Shown here one piece after another: positions 16,184-24,106 of a stretch of DNA of 40,343 bases (position 1 is its first letter; each line of letters begins with the position of its first letter). Made by a program: the position numbers and the translations under genes. Under the pieces are notes generated by a model, which saw only the letters and a list, made by a program, of their open reading frames with translations, ran no database searches and was not told where the DNA came from. Origin of the DNA: Micrococcales bacterium UBA2037 (GTDB lineage: Bacteria > Actinomycetota > Actinomycetes > Actinomycetales > Microbacteriaceae); contig DDBH01000024.1 in NCBI GenBank assembly GCA_002333405.1, positions 24,741 through 65,083 of the forward strand, in the 5' to 3' direction.

Positions 16184-16860
16184 GAATTCTCTGTGCCGGC
16201 TCGATAGCCGTGGCCACGAACCGTCATTACAATCTTGGGATTCTCGGGGTCAGCTTCAACTTTCGAACGAAGCCGCTGAACGTGAACATTGACCAGTCTG
16301 GTGTCGGCCTTGTACTGGTATCCCCAAACCTGCTCCAGCAGCATTTCTCTGCTGAAAACCTGCTGCGGCTTGGCCGCCAGCGTGTGAAGCAGCTTGAATT
16401 CCAAAGGAGTCAGCGACAGCCCGACGCCGTCCCTCTGAACCTCAAAGGTCTTCGGGTCAAGGCTCAGCCCGCCAACCTGCAAAATCACGTCGTCATCCGG
16501 CAACGGACGCAAGCGAGCCTTGACGCGCGCTAACAACTCAGCACCCTTGTGTGGCTTCACGACATAGTCATCGGCACCAGCCTCGAGGCCAAGCACGACG
16601 TCCTCGGTGTCACCCTTGGCCGTCAGCATCACAACTGGAACCCCGGAAACGGCTCTGATTTGCCTGCAAACTTCGATCCCGGATTGGCCAGGAAGCATGA
16701 TGTCTAGAAGCACCAGGTCAGGCTCGTGGCTCTTGAAAATCTCGACGGCCTCAATACCGTCTGCTGCAAATACCGGTTCGTAACCAGCGCCAGCTAGGAC
16801 CAGGCCAACCATTTCGCGCAGGGCATCGTCGTCGTCAACAACCAAAACCTTCTGAATCAA
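16180..16860 (-). CDS. mtrA: Response regulator MtrA
   Basis: A 226-residue OmpR-type regulator. The receiver domain has acidic residues DDDD at 9-12, the phospho-acceptor Asp53 in LLDIMLPG and Lys102. The C-terminal winged helix ends VMTVRGHGYRAG. One deviation: the conserved KPF after Lys102 reads KPH (His104). MtrA controls wall-hydrolase and division genes and is essential in mycobacteria. Start is TTG, preceded by GGAGG with a 5-nt gap. Next upstream, within the untranslated leader, is a perfect hairpin (16876-16895). Confidence 0.95.
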   Translation of the reverse strand: MIQKVLVVDDDDALREMVGLVLAGAGYEPVFAADGIEAVEIFKSHEPDLVLLDIMLPGQSGIEVCRQIRAVSGVPVVMLTAKGDTEDVVLGLEAGADDYVVKPHKGAELLARVKARLRPLPDDDVILQVGGLSLDPKTFEVQRDGVGLSLTPLEFKLLHTLAAKPQQVFSREMLLEQVWGYQYKADTRLVNVHVQRLRSKVEADPENPKIVMTVRGHGYRAGTENS

Positions 16861-16875
16861 TGCGACCTCCGATCG

Positions 16876-16895
16876 TTAGACCCGTAGGGGTCTAA
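16876..16895. promoter_or_regulatory. Perfect inverted repeat beside the mtrA ribosome site
   Basis: Arms TTAGACCC (16876-16883) and GGGTCTAA (16888-16895) pair perfectly over 8 bp around the loop GTAG. The element lies only 5 nt from the GGAGG of mtrA. There is no T run after it, so it is not an ordinary terminator for manB. It may be an operator or an mRNA hairpin that limits ribosome access. Confidence 0.6.
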
Positions 16896-16909
16896 GAAAT
16901 GGCTTACTT

Positions 16910-16967
16910 CTAGCTACCAATCTAGCTTGGTTGAACTAGACCCAACCAGAATTCTAGTTTTTTCTAG
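16910..16967. repeat. Cluster of five CTAG sites and an inverted repeat upstream of mtrA
   Basis: CTAG occurs at 16910, 16922, 16936, 16954 and 16964; the last includes the manB stop codon. An inverted repeat TGGTTG-N9-CAACCA spans 16928-16948, and its spacer holds TAGACC, extending to a TAGACCC identical to the arm of the hairpin at 16876. The region lies between manB and mtrA, where the mtrA promoter should be. I could not pick a convincing -10/-35 pair. Confidence 0.45.
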
Positions 16968-18349
16968 GCCTTGTCCGCTATAGCAGAAAGGGCGGCATCG
17001 CGAATTTCGGACATCAACTCTTTGCTACTTGCCTCAACATTTAGTCTCAGTAGCGGCTCGGTATTTGACTCCCTCACGTTGCACCACCACCAGGAGTCTT
17101 GATCAACAAAGCTGTAGGTGGTTCCATCAAAGTCTTCGGCATCATTAGCTTCAAGTAACTTGGCGACCCTTGCCTTGGCTGCCGCGGTGTCAGTAACAGT
17201 TGAGTTGATTTCACCCGATGAGAAATAAGGGGTGTAGTGGTTTGCTATTGCTGACATCGGCTGGCCAGCCTCGGCCAATTCGCTGATCAGGTGCATGGCA
17301 GCAAGCATTCCATTGTCAGCCCCCCAAAATTCTCTGAAGTAATAGTGCGCCGAATGTTCGCCACCAAAAACCGCTCCAGTTGTAGCCATCTGATCCTTGA
17401 TTAGCGAGTGGCCAACCTTGGTGCGAACCGCTTTTGCACCAGCAGCTTCAATGACCTCTGCAACGGCACGCGAGGTCAGAAGGTTATGCAACACTGTGGG
17501 ACTTGCCTCACCCAAAGCTTGGACTCTAGCAATTTCGCGCTTCGCCACTATTGCGGCAACCGCCGATGGGGTAACCGCTTGGCCCAGCTCGTCAATTGCA
17601 AAACAGCGGTCAGCATCACCATCAAAAGCCAGACCCAAGTCCGCCCCAACCTCCAGCACCTTTGCCTGCAGATCGACCAAGTTCTTTGGGTCGAGCGGGT
17701 TTGCCTCGTGGTTTGGGAAGGAGCCGTCTAGGTCAAAATAAAGCTCCACAATCTCAAGGCCTGGGTTGTTGCCAAGCACCGCTGGAACAGTCAGGCCTCC
17801 CATGCCATTGGCGGTGTCGACAACAATCTTAAGCTTCTTCGACCCCTGTAGTGGTACCAGTTGATTTAGGTATTCGACATAGCCAGGCATTACATCGAGC
17901 TGTCTGATTGTGCCTTGAGTTAGCTCATCGATTCCCGTTTCGAAATACGCGCTGGCACGATCGCGAATCGCTGCAAGACCGGTGTCCAAGCTGATACCGC
18001 GAGCACCTGCCCTGGAGAACTTGATCCCGTTATAGCTTGCCGGGTTGTGGCTTGCGGTGAACATGGCAGCGGGAACATCCAAGGTTCCAGATGCGTAGTA
18101 AGACATGTCAGTAGAGCAAAGACCAAGCATCACAACATTCGCACCGCGCTTAGTTGCACCCAAGGCAAATGCCTCGGCAAAGCCTGGAGATGAATCTCGC
18201 ATGTCGTGACCAACTACCAGCTCTTGGCCGGATAGCTCGAGCTCGTCTGCAAAAGCCGCACCGAACGCTGCCACGATCTCTTCGTTCAACTGACTGCCGA
18301 CCAGTCCGCGCACGTCATAGGTCTTTACGAAATCTTCAAATCTAATCAA
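16964..18349 (-). CDS. manB: Phosphomannomutase / phosphoglucomutase ManB
   Basis: A 461-residue phosphohexomutase interconverting mannose-6-phosphate and mannose-1-phosphate, the step towards GDP-mannose for glycolipids and glycoproteins. The active-site serine is in TASHNP (Ser100), the metal loop DGDADR is near the middle, and the sugar-binding GGEHSAHY and RESNTEP follow. The open frame extends 64 codons further to 18541 but those overlap the divergent gene and its promoter. TTG 18349 has GGAG 7 nt upstream and gives the normal N-terminus IRFEDFVKTYDVRG. Gene order with whiB2 and the zincin-like gene matches Rv3257c-Rv3260c. Confidence 0.93.
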   Translation of the reverse strand: MIRFEDFVKTYDVRGLVGSQLNEEIVAAFGAAFADELELSGQELVVGHDMRDSSPGFAEAFALGATKRGANVVMLGLCSTDMSYYASGTLDVPAAMFTASHNPASYNGIKFSRAGARGISLDTGLAAIRDRASAYFETGIDELTQGTIRQLDVMPGYVEYLNQLVPLQGSKKLKIVVDTANGMGGLTVPAVLGNNPGLEIVELYFDLDGSFPNHEANPLDPKNLVDLQAKVLEVGADLGLAFDGDADRCFAIDELGQAVTPSAVAAIVAKREIARVQALGEASPTVLHNLLTSRAVAEVIEAAGAKAVRTKVGHSLIKDQMATTGAVFGGEHSAHYYFREFWGADNGMLAAMHLISELAEAGQPMSAIANHYTPYFSSGEINSTVTDTAAAKARVAKLLEANDAEDFDGTTYSFVDQDSWWWCNVRESNTEPLLRLNVEASSKELMSEIRDAALSAIADKA

Positions 18350-18380
18350 TAACCATCTCCAGTATCCAAGAGCCCAAGAA

Positions 18381-18386
18381 TACAAT
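18381..18386 (+). promoter_or_regulatory. -10 box (TACAAT) of the zincin-like gene
   Basis: TACAAT ends 6 nt before the ATG at 18393. The complementary strand offers TATTCT in the same spot for the divergent manB, so the 43-bp gap probably holds two overlapping promoters. Confidence 0.5.
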
Positions 18387-18392
18387 GTAGCC

Positions 18393-18785
18393 ATGCCTTC
18401 TGTGTCGCGCAGCCGTGATCGCCACGGCAGAGGAATGCGCAGGCCAATCCCCTCAAAGCTTTTCAAGCATGGGCTGACTCGCTCGAGCTTTTTTGAGGAG
18501 GTCGTGGGCGACACCTGTGAATACCTCCGCAATTCGTTCACTGAAGAGCTAGGGGCATTGAACTATCGGATCGAGGATGTGCCCTCCAGAGAATTGCCAG
18601 AGTCTGCAAATCGCTGGTCAACCCGCAAGTCGACAATGACGATCGTTCTCTATCGAATTCCGATCGAGCGCAGTGGCAAGCAGCGTTTGACTGATCCGCG
18701 AATCTTGATTGAGCAAGCAGTCGTCTCCGCCGCGGCCAATCTGATTGACAGGGACCCTTGGGATCTGCTGTCCAGGGGCGACTAA
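18393..18785 (+). CDS. Zincin-like family protein without the zinc motif
   Basis: A 130-residue basic protein. By position (divergent from manB, near whiB2, as Rv3259) and by its central block YRIEDVPS and TIVLYRIPIERS, it belongs to the actinobacterial proteins annotated 'metallopeptidase family'. The place where true members carry HExxH reads IEQAVVSAAA, so zinc binding and protease activity are unlikely. Function is unknown. A -10 box 6 nt upstream supports a leaderless mRNA. Its stop is nested in the stop of the DUF5719-like gene (CTAA at 18782-18785). Family assignment rests on synteny and a few residues, so it is moderately sure. Confidence 0.7.
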   Translation: MPSVSRSRDRHGRGMRRPIPSKLFKHGLTRSSFFEEVVGDTCEYLRNSFTEELGALNYRIEDVPSRELPESANRWSTRKSTMTIVLYRIPIERSGKQRLTDPRILIEQAVVSAAANLIDRDPWDLLSRGD

Positions 18786-20107
18786 CGAACGCTTACAAGC
18801 AGTTCATCACCGAAGTTTTGATTTTCGGTTGGCCTAATCACTGCATAGCCGGGCACATCCAAGATTTCCAGGCTTGCCGCGAATTCACTGGCTGAGCCCA
18901 GTCGTAAACTGTCTCCCGAAACCGGCACAGATATCTGAGCCAAGGCAGGAATCTCAAAGCTTTGATACTGCTGCTTGTCACCGGTGGTTACCTGAAGATT
19001 CAGGGTGATTGGACTGGCACCCGGGTTCGCCAAATACAACGTTGACTTGTAATCGGGAATCGGGAGGGTCAGGTCGGTAAACAGCTCCGATGCAGTCAAC
19101 CAAGAAAAGTCGATTGTGGGCTGGATCACTGGATTTCTAATTCCGACAAGTATCGGCTGTGCACTCTGAACCTGGACTAGGTACTCTCCATCGATCAGAT
19201 CAAGCTCTAGCTCGGAGAGCTCGCCAGCTGCCAGTTGAGCCCTGACCACTTGCGTGGACTGGCCAGAAATTGCAGTGATAACAACTTCTGTCGGTATCTG
19301 GCCGGGGTTAAAAAGCCTGGCAACGGCCGGCTCAAATCCAGCTGAGCCCACTGATAGGCCGGTAATCAGTGAATCGGTTGTCGGTTGTGCAACCGGAGAC
19401 TGCAGATCAACACCCCTGGTGCTAAGCCCGAAGGTTGCCCGCTGCTGCATCGCAACCGAGATTGGCTGACCCGAGGTCTGAAACGAGAGCGTGAAGATTG
19501 GTTGCTGGAACACCAAAGATGAAAGCGGCACCACACGATTTTCTTGGGCTGCCAGAGTCAGCTGATCGCTTACCTGCCCATCGGGGAAAGTGATGATGAT
19601 CTCCATCTGAACTTCTTGGTCGTTTGGGTTTGCCACCAGCAGCGCGCTCTCATAGCCAACCGAAGCCGCTCCAGAAATAAACCAACCGCTGAATGAGGGC
19701 TGTGGGCAGTAACTAGCCATCATGCCACTGGCACGCTCTCGAACAACGCCCTGAGCCTGAATTGCTGAGAGCAGGTTTGTGCTCTGATCAGACCCGGTTA
19801 TTTTTGCCAGTGCGCCCTCTGAGGCCCTGAGGCCCGGATCTGCCAACAGTTCACCGTCTCCGGTATTCAGGTAGATACTGGCTTCACCAATCCGTTCAAT
19901 CGCACCCAACTCAATGCCCGACTCGCCGCCGATTTCGGCGAAGGCGCCTGGACAGTAAACGCTGAGGGGCAAAGGCTCCACTGATACCGGAAGGGTCTCA
20001 GGGGTTGGAAAACTAACCGGTTCCGATGAAAACCCGGGAATGAACAAGCGGGATAAAAATAGCGTCGGCAGCAGCACCGCTAGCAGAATTTTCACTGTGA
20101 GCTTCAT
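18782..20107 (-). CDS. Secreted or membrane-anchored DUF5719-like protein
   Basis: A 441-residue protein with an N-terminal hydrophobic segment (about residues 5-25) that acts as signal peptide or anchor, followed by a long beta-rich extracytoplasmic part rich in Val, Gln, Ser and Pro. In actinobacteria a DUF5719 protein regularly follows the glycosyltransferase and whiB2, and that context gives the name. The ATG overlaps the glycosyltransferase stop by 4 bp (ATGA at 20104-20107), so the two are translationally coupled. A role in envelope glycan assembly is a guess from that partnership. Confidence 0.75.
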   Translation of the reverse strand: MKLTVKILLAVLLPTLFLSRLFIPGFSSEPVSFPTPETLPVSVEPLPLSVYCPGAFAEIGGESGIELGAIERIGEASIYLNTGDGELLADPGLRASEGALAKITGSDQSTNLLSAIQAQGVVRERASGMMASYCPQPSFSGWFISGAASVGYESALLVANPNDQEVQMEIIITFPDGQVSDQLTLAAQENRVVPLSSLVFQQPIFTLSFQTSGQPISVAMQQRATFGLSTRGVDLQSPVAQPTTDSLITGLSVGSAGFEPAVARLFNPGQIPTEVVITAISGQSTQVVRAQLAAGELSELELDLIDGEYLVQVQSAQPILVGIRNPVIQPTIDFSWLTASELFTDLTLPIPDYKSTLYLANPGASPITLNLQVTTGDKQQYQSFEIPALAQISVPVSGDSLRLGSASEFAASLEILDVPGYAVIRPTENQNFGDELLVSVR

Positions 20108-22716
20108 GCTTCACCCCGTTGACGCCGTGAGCCGCGCACCGATGCCGGTGTTGGGATCGCTAGCAACACAAATGCCGCCAACAGCCCCAGCGGCAGGATG
20201 CGATTTCCCTTGGTCTCAGCCGCACCTTCGTCCAACTGACTTCCCACTACCTGCCAGAGCGAGCCAAAGCTTGTCTCACCAGCTGCCTGAAGTGAAGTGA
20301 TCGAATCGATTGCGACTTTGCCATTGGCAACAAGTTGCTCATCGGCTCCAGTCAAAAGCACGAAGTCGATTCCCAGTTGATCCATTAGGGCGCGGGCTCC
20401 GGCAGGATTTCCAGAGATAAGAGAGCCAGTGAGCTGGGCAAGCTGTGGATCAATCTCGCTAGCGGGCAAGCTGAGCTGATAGGCGATGCTGTTTCGCTCC
20501 AGAGTTAGACCAGCTCCCCAAATAAGCCTGGAGACAACCTGAGACTCAGTTGCTCGGATTTCCAGAGTCCTAACACCTGGATCCACCTCACTGGCTGCAG
20601 CCACAAGCGCTGGCGCCTGCCGCTGGCTGCCAGCAAAGACCTGAGGCTTATCGATGGTGGTCATTAGCAGCATCGACAAACCAATTGCAGCCACACCCAC
20701 AACGGCAACCCCAGACACGAGCAGCTTGCTGGCCAGGCCATCGAGGAAGACAGTGGTTGCAATCAGAAGGGCCACGAGCGCCAGCGCCGTGACAACATGG
20801 CTTCCAGAAATCGGTTGATACCAACCAGAAAACCAAAACAGGATAGCGACCAGCCAGCAGCTGAGAACCAGCCAAATTGAATTTTTGAAAACAGCCAATA
20901 TCGAGCCGACCAGGGCTAAGCCAAGCACTGCCGACGTAACCAAAAGTGAGTACTGATCACCGGGAGGCAAGTAAGCGGTGGTCGTGACAGTCAGCAGCTC
21001 GAGGCGACCTTCGGTCAATGCATGTTGCAACCACGGGTAAATGAGCGCGGCGCCAGGAACCAGGTACCAGATCACTATCGGAAGCTTGCGGATTCTAAAA
21101 AGCCCAAAACCGAGGACCAGCAAAATGGATGCCATGAAGGCTATTGGGGAGCTACCAGCGACCATCGCCCCAAAGATTCCAGCAAGCCCGACCCAGCGCC
21201 AGGAGCGAGCAGAGTTGAAGGCTTGAAACGCTCTAACGAGGAACAGTGCCAACCACGGGCTAAGGCTGATGGCTGCCAACTCGGCTACCCCAGCCTGTGC
21301 CTGCACGATAAGCACCTGCGGGCTTAGGGCAAACAACAAGCTAACGCAGTTCTTGACCCAGGTTTTTGAGGTCGCCACCCCCGACAGAAGCCAGAAACCT
21401 AGGAAGCTGATCGTGGGTGCAAGAAATACGAAAATTGCCAGCGCGATGCTCGGGTTATTGGGAGCCAAGAGCGCAAACAACGACAGGACCCAGTTGAATG
21501 GGTCAGATGGCAGCGCCACCGAATTCAAAAAGCCAAGCTCAGAAAGCCCAGTCGCGTCAAAGACAATTTTGAAGGTTGATCCAAGCGGCACGAGCCGGTC
21601 TGAGTAAAGTGCTCCGGCAGGAAAAAGTGGCCAAGCTGCTGCAAGCGGTAGCACTGATAGCCAGGCGGAACCGCTGGCAAAGAACCCCTTGTCTGGCCTT
21701 GCGGCCGCCTCAGGTAAATGCTCGAGCTTTGATTCTCGACGCCGCTTGCGCTGCACTGCAGTGGCATAAAAGTCACGCAGCGGTTTTGTCTTGCCAAGAC
21801 CGCGAAGTGCTTTCCTGGCTCGCAACCTGGCGCCGATAGTAAACCAGCCCCAGAGCCATGCCTGAAATTGACCATAGATTCTGGTGGGGCGCTTTGCCAT
21901 TAGATTTTGCGGAATTGAAACCAGTGCTGCAATTGGCAGAGCGAGATACATCAGTGGCAGCAGCAGCGTCGGCAGCAAGGTGCCTGCGAGGTGAACGTGG
22001 GCTTTTGAGAGAGCCTGGACTCGGTTTCCCCCAAGCCACCTTCTACTTCGATACTGTTTCATTGACAGACCCGCGTGAACCACCCGGGCTTTCGGTTCAA
22101 CCACGACCCTGAAACCTGCAACCCTTACCCGAGCACAAAACTCAATGTCTTGAGCAAATACCGGTGACTGGTCATTTAGCCCACCGAGCTTCTGCCAAAG
22201 CCCCGCGCTCACCAGCATGCCTGCTGTGGAAACAGCCAGAGTGTCCTCGGAGCGATCATGCTGACCCTGGTCATATTCTTTTTCAACTAACAGGAAAGGC
22301 TTGCCGGTGGCCGTGACGGTAATGCCCAGCTGTTGAATCTGAATTTCGTTGTCCCACTGCAAAAGCTTGGGCCCGACAATTGCCACGGTTGGTGAAAGCT
22401 CCGCCGCACTGGCAAGCATTTGCAGCGCTTGTGGCTCGGGAGCGCAGTCATCATGCAGAATCCAAAGCCAGCCGGGTTGGTCCTGGAGCGCTTGAATTCC
22501 TGCCTCGATGGCTGAACCCAGCTTTAGGTCCCCGGGCTCAATTACTGAATAGCCGTGGCCCCTAGCGATGTCCACACAGCTAGCATCACCGCTGGTTTCG
22601 ACTACAACCACCTGAGAAATTGGTTTAGTTTGTGCGGCGAGCGCACTTAGGCAGCGAACAAGATATTCAGGTTCTCCATGGGAAACGACAATGGCCGCAA
22701 CCGAGAGTGAAGACAC
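20104..22716 (-). CDS. Large membrane glycosyltransferase, family 2 domain plus polytopic C-terminus
   Basis: An 870-residue protein. Residues 1-230 are a GT2 (GT-A) domain: it opens VAAIVVSHGEPEYLVRCL and has the donor-binding acidic pair in LHDDCAP (Asp89/90) and QDIEFC as a likely catalytic region. The rest contains about a dozen hydrophobic helices and a large extracytoplasmic loop towards the C-terminus, ending in a basic tail RGSRRQRG. This layout suits transfer of a sugar to a lipid- or wall-linked acceptor. Start GTG 22716, 6 nt after the whiB2 stop and without a clear ribosome site, so probably translated by coupling. Confidence 0.85.
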   Translation of the reverse strand: MSSLSVAAIVVSHGEPEYLVRCLSALAAQTKPISQVVVVETSGDASCVDIARGHGYSVIEPGDLKLGSAIEAGIQALQDQPGWLWILHDDCAPEPQALQMLASAAELSPTVAIVGPKLLQWDNEIQIQQLGITVTATGKPFLLVEKEYDQGQHDRSEDTLAVSTAGMLVSAGLWQKLGGLNDQSPVFAQDIEFCARVRVAGFRVVVEPKARVVHAGLSMKQYRSRRWLGGNRVQALSKAHVHLAGTLLPTLLLPLMYLALPIAALVSIPQNLMAKRPTRIYGQFQAWLWGWFTIGARLRARKALRGLGKTKPLRDFYATAVQRKRRRESKLEHLPEAAARPDKGFFASGSAWLSVLPLAAAWPLFPAGALYSDRLVPLGSTFKIVFDATGLSELGFLNSVALPSDPFNWVLSLFALLAPNNPSIALAIFVFLAPTISFLGFWLLSGVATSKTWVKNCVSLLFALSPQVLIVQAQAGVAELAAISLSPWLALFLVRAFQAFNSARSWRWVGLAGIFGAMVAGSSPIAFMASILLVLGFGLFRIRKLPIVIWYLVPGAALIYPWLQHALTEGRLELLTVTTTAYLPPGDQYSLLVTSAVLGLALVGSILAVFKNSIWLVLSCWLVAILFWFSGWYQPISGSHVVTALALVALLIATTVFLDGLASKLLVSGVAVVGVAAIGLSMLLMTTIDKPQVFAGSQRQAPALVAAASEVDPGVRTLEIRATESQVVSRLIWGAGLTLERNSIAYQLSLPASEIDPQLAQLTGSLISGNPAGARALMDQLGIDFVLLTGADEQLVANGKVAIDSITSLQAAGETSFGSLWQVVGSQLDEGAAETKGNRILPLGLLAAFVLLAIPTPASVRGSRRQRGEA

Positions 22717-22722
22717 GATTTA

Positions 22723-23028
22723 TTAGGCGCGCTTGCGCAGGCGGCGGCGTTCGCGCTCTGACAAGCCGCCCCAAATTCCAAATCGCTCGTCATTTTGCAG
22801 TGCGTACTCCAAGCACTCTGACCTAACCGAGCACTGCGAGCAAATCTTTTTGGCGTCCCTTGTTGAACCACCCTTTTCAGGGAAGAAGGCTTCTGGGTCT
22901 GTCTGGGAGCAAAGTGCGTCTTCTTGCCAGCCCAGTGGGTTTGTTTCCTGATCGCTGTAGGCACCGGCTACTCCTAGCCTGAGCACATCAACGAACCAAT
23001 TCACTGGCACTTGACCGCGCTGTTCCAT
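22723..23028 (-). CDS. whiB2: WhiB2-type iron-sulfur regulator
   Basis: A 101-residue Wbl protein with four cluster cysteines (Cys40, 63, 66, 72), the turn GIWGG (84-88) and a basic tail RERRRLRKRA. Its N-terminal extension of about 30 residues and its place upstream of the glycosyltransferase identify it as the WhiB2/WhmD type, which in mycobacteria and Streptomyces controls septation. A near-consensus promoter with a palindrome over the -10 box lies upstream, predicting a leader of about 27 nt with AGGGG as ribosome site. It heads the run whiB2-GT2-DUF5719. Confidence 0.92.
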   Translation of the reverse strand: MEQRGQVPVNWFVDVLRLGVAGAYSDQETNPLGWQEDALCSQTDPEAFFPEKGGSTRDAKKICSQCSVRSECLEYALQNDERFGIWGGLSERERRRLRKRA

Positions 23029-23052
23029 GCCTACCCCTATCTAAAGAAACCT

Positions 23053-23091
23053 ACTGGTGTAATTACACTGGTGTAAGTACGGTCCTGTCAA
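23053..23091 (-). promoter_or_regulatory. whiB2 promoter with overlapping palindromic operator
   Basis: On the minus strand a consensus -35 TTGACA (23086-23091) and a -10 TGTAAT (23062-23067) are 18 nt apart. The -10 box lies inside a perfect 12-bp palindrome GTGTAATTACAC (23057-23068). A further half-site GTGTAA follows at 23071-23076, so ACTGGTGTAA occurs twice as a direct repeat 14 bp apart (23053 and 23067). A repressor or WhiB2-linked regulator binding here would block RNA polymerase. Confidence 0.7.
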
Positions 23092-23137
23092 GTTTGACTA
23101 TTTGGAAATTGGTCCAAATGTGACTAAACCTTAGAGG

Positions 23138-23143
23138 TAACCT
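23138..23143 (+). promoter_or_regulatory. -10 box (TAACCT) of galE
   Basis: TAACCT ends 6 nt before the galE ATG. A 6-bp inverted repeat ATTTGG/CCAAAT (23100-23119) lies upstream, between the two divergent promoters. Confidence 0.45.
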
Positions 23144-23149
23144 TTAGCC

Positions 23150-24106
23150 ATGAAACTTCTCGTAACTGGTGGTGCTGGCTACATCGGAGCCCACGTTGTG
23201 AGGCTCGCGGAACAAGCGGGCCATGAAGTAGTAGTGGTAGACAACTTCTCTACTGGACTCAGCCAAAGGGTCCAGTGTGAGGTGGTAAACCTTCAGCTTG
23301 CCAGCCCAGATGCGCAATCCGAGCTTTCTGCTCTCATGCAAAAACATCGATTTGACGCCGTAATTCACCTTGCCGCAAGAAAGCAAGTTGGCGAGTCGGT
23401 AGAAATCCCGGAGCAGTACTTCCTTGATAACTTGGGGGGTCTGGGCAATCTGCTTATCGCGATGCGCGAAAACGACCTTCACAAATTGGTGTTTTCCTCT
23501 TCCGCAGCAACCTACGGAATCCCGGATGTAGACACTGTTTCCGAGGACTACCCGGGTAAGCCAATAAACCCCTATGGCCAAACAAAGTTGATTGGTGAGT
23601 GGATGGTTGCCAACGCAGCGGTCTGGGGCCTAAGGGGCGTGAACCTGCGCTACTTCAACGTGGCCGGCTGTGAATTCCCAGACTTGGCAGATACCGCCGA
23701 GCTAAATCTGATTCCAATCGCAATTGCCCAGCTAAAAAGAGGGGACAACCCGATTGTCTTTGGTGACGACTATCCGACACCGGATGGCAGCTGCATTAGA
23801 GACTATGTTCACGTCGGAGATCTTGCCCGGGCACATTTGATGGCCGTTGATTATCTGGATGCCCACACTCGCGAATACGCCACGTTCAACGTTGGCTCTG
23901 GATCTGGGGCTTCTGTGCTTGAGGTTCTTGATGCACTCAAGAGCGCGTCCAGAATCGACTTCGTTCCGGAAATCAAGGCTCGACGAGCCGGAGATCCGCC
24001 TCGACTTGTGGCTGATACCACAAGAATCGAAAAGGTTTTTGGCCTCAAAGCTGAGCACGACCTGGAACAGATTGTCAGCTCCGCCTGGGATGCCGCTAAT
24101 AACTAG
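23150..24106 (+). CDS. galE: UDP-glucose 4-epimerase GalE
   Basis: A 318-residue short-chain dehydrogenase-like epimerase. The NAD-binding loop is GGAGYIG (7-13), the catalytic Ser lies in SSSAATYG, and the YxxxK pair is in YGQTK. It interconverts UDP-glucose and UDP-galactose (or the N-acetyl forms) for glycan synthesis. The N-terminus MKLLVTGGAG fixes the start, and a -10 box 6 nt upstream suggests a leaderless message. It is slightly shorter than E. coli GalE (338). Its stop interlocks with that of the LysM protein gene. Confidence 0.93.
   Translation: MKLLVTGGAGYIGAHVVRLAEQAGHEVVVVDNFSTGLSQRVQCEVVNLQLASPDAQSELSALMQKHRFDAVIHLAARKQVGESVEIPEQYFLDNLGGLGNLLIAMRENDLHKLVFSSSAATYGIPDVDTVSEDYPGKPINPYGQTKLIGEWMVANAAVWGLRGVNLRYFNVAGCEFPDLADTAELNLIPIAIAQLKRGDNPIVFGDDYPTPDGSCIRDYVHVGDLARAHLMAVDYLDAHTREYATFNVGSGSGASVLEVLDALKSASRIDFVPEIKARRAGDPPRLVADTTRIEKVFGLKAEHDLEQIVSSAWDAANN

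Noticed and set aside
18350..18541. 64-codon N-terminal extension of manB
   Set aside because: It overlaps the divergent gene and its -10 box, resembles no phosphomutase, and TTG 18349 has a proper ribosome site.
23144..23581. 145-codon minus-strand frame within galE
   Set aside because: galE on the plus strand has all catalytic motifs; the other frame has a composition typical of an antisense shadow and no promoter.
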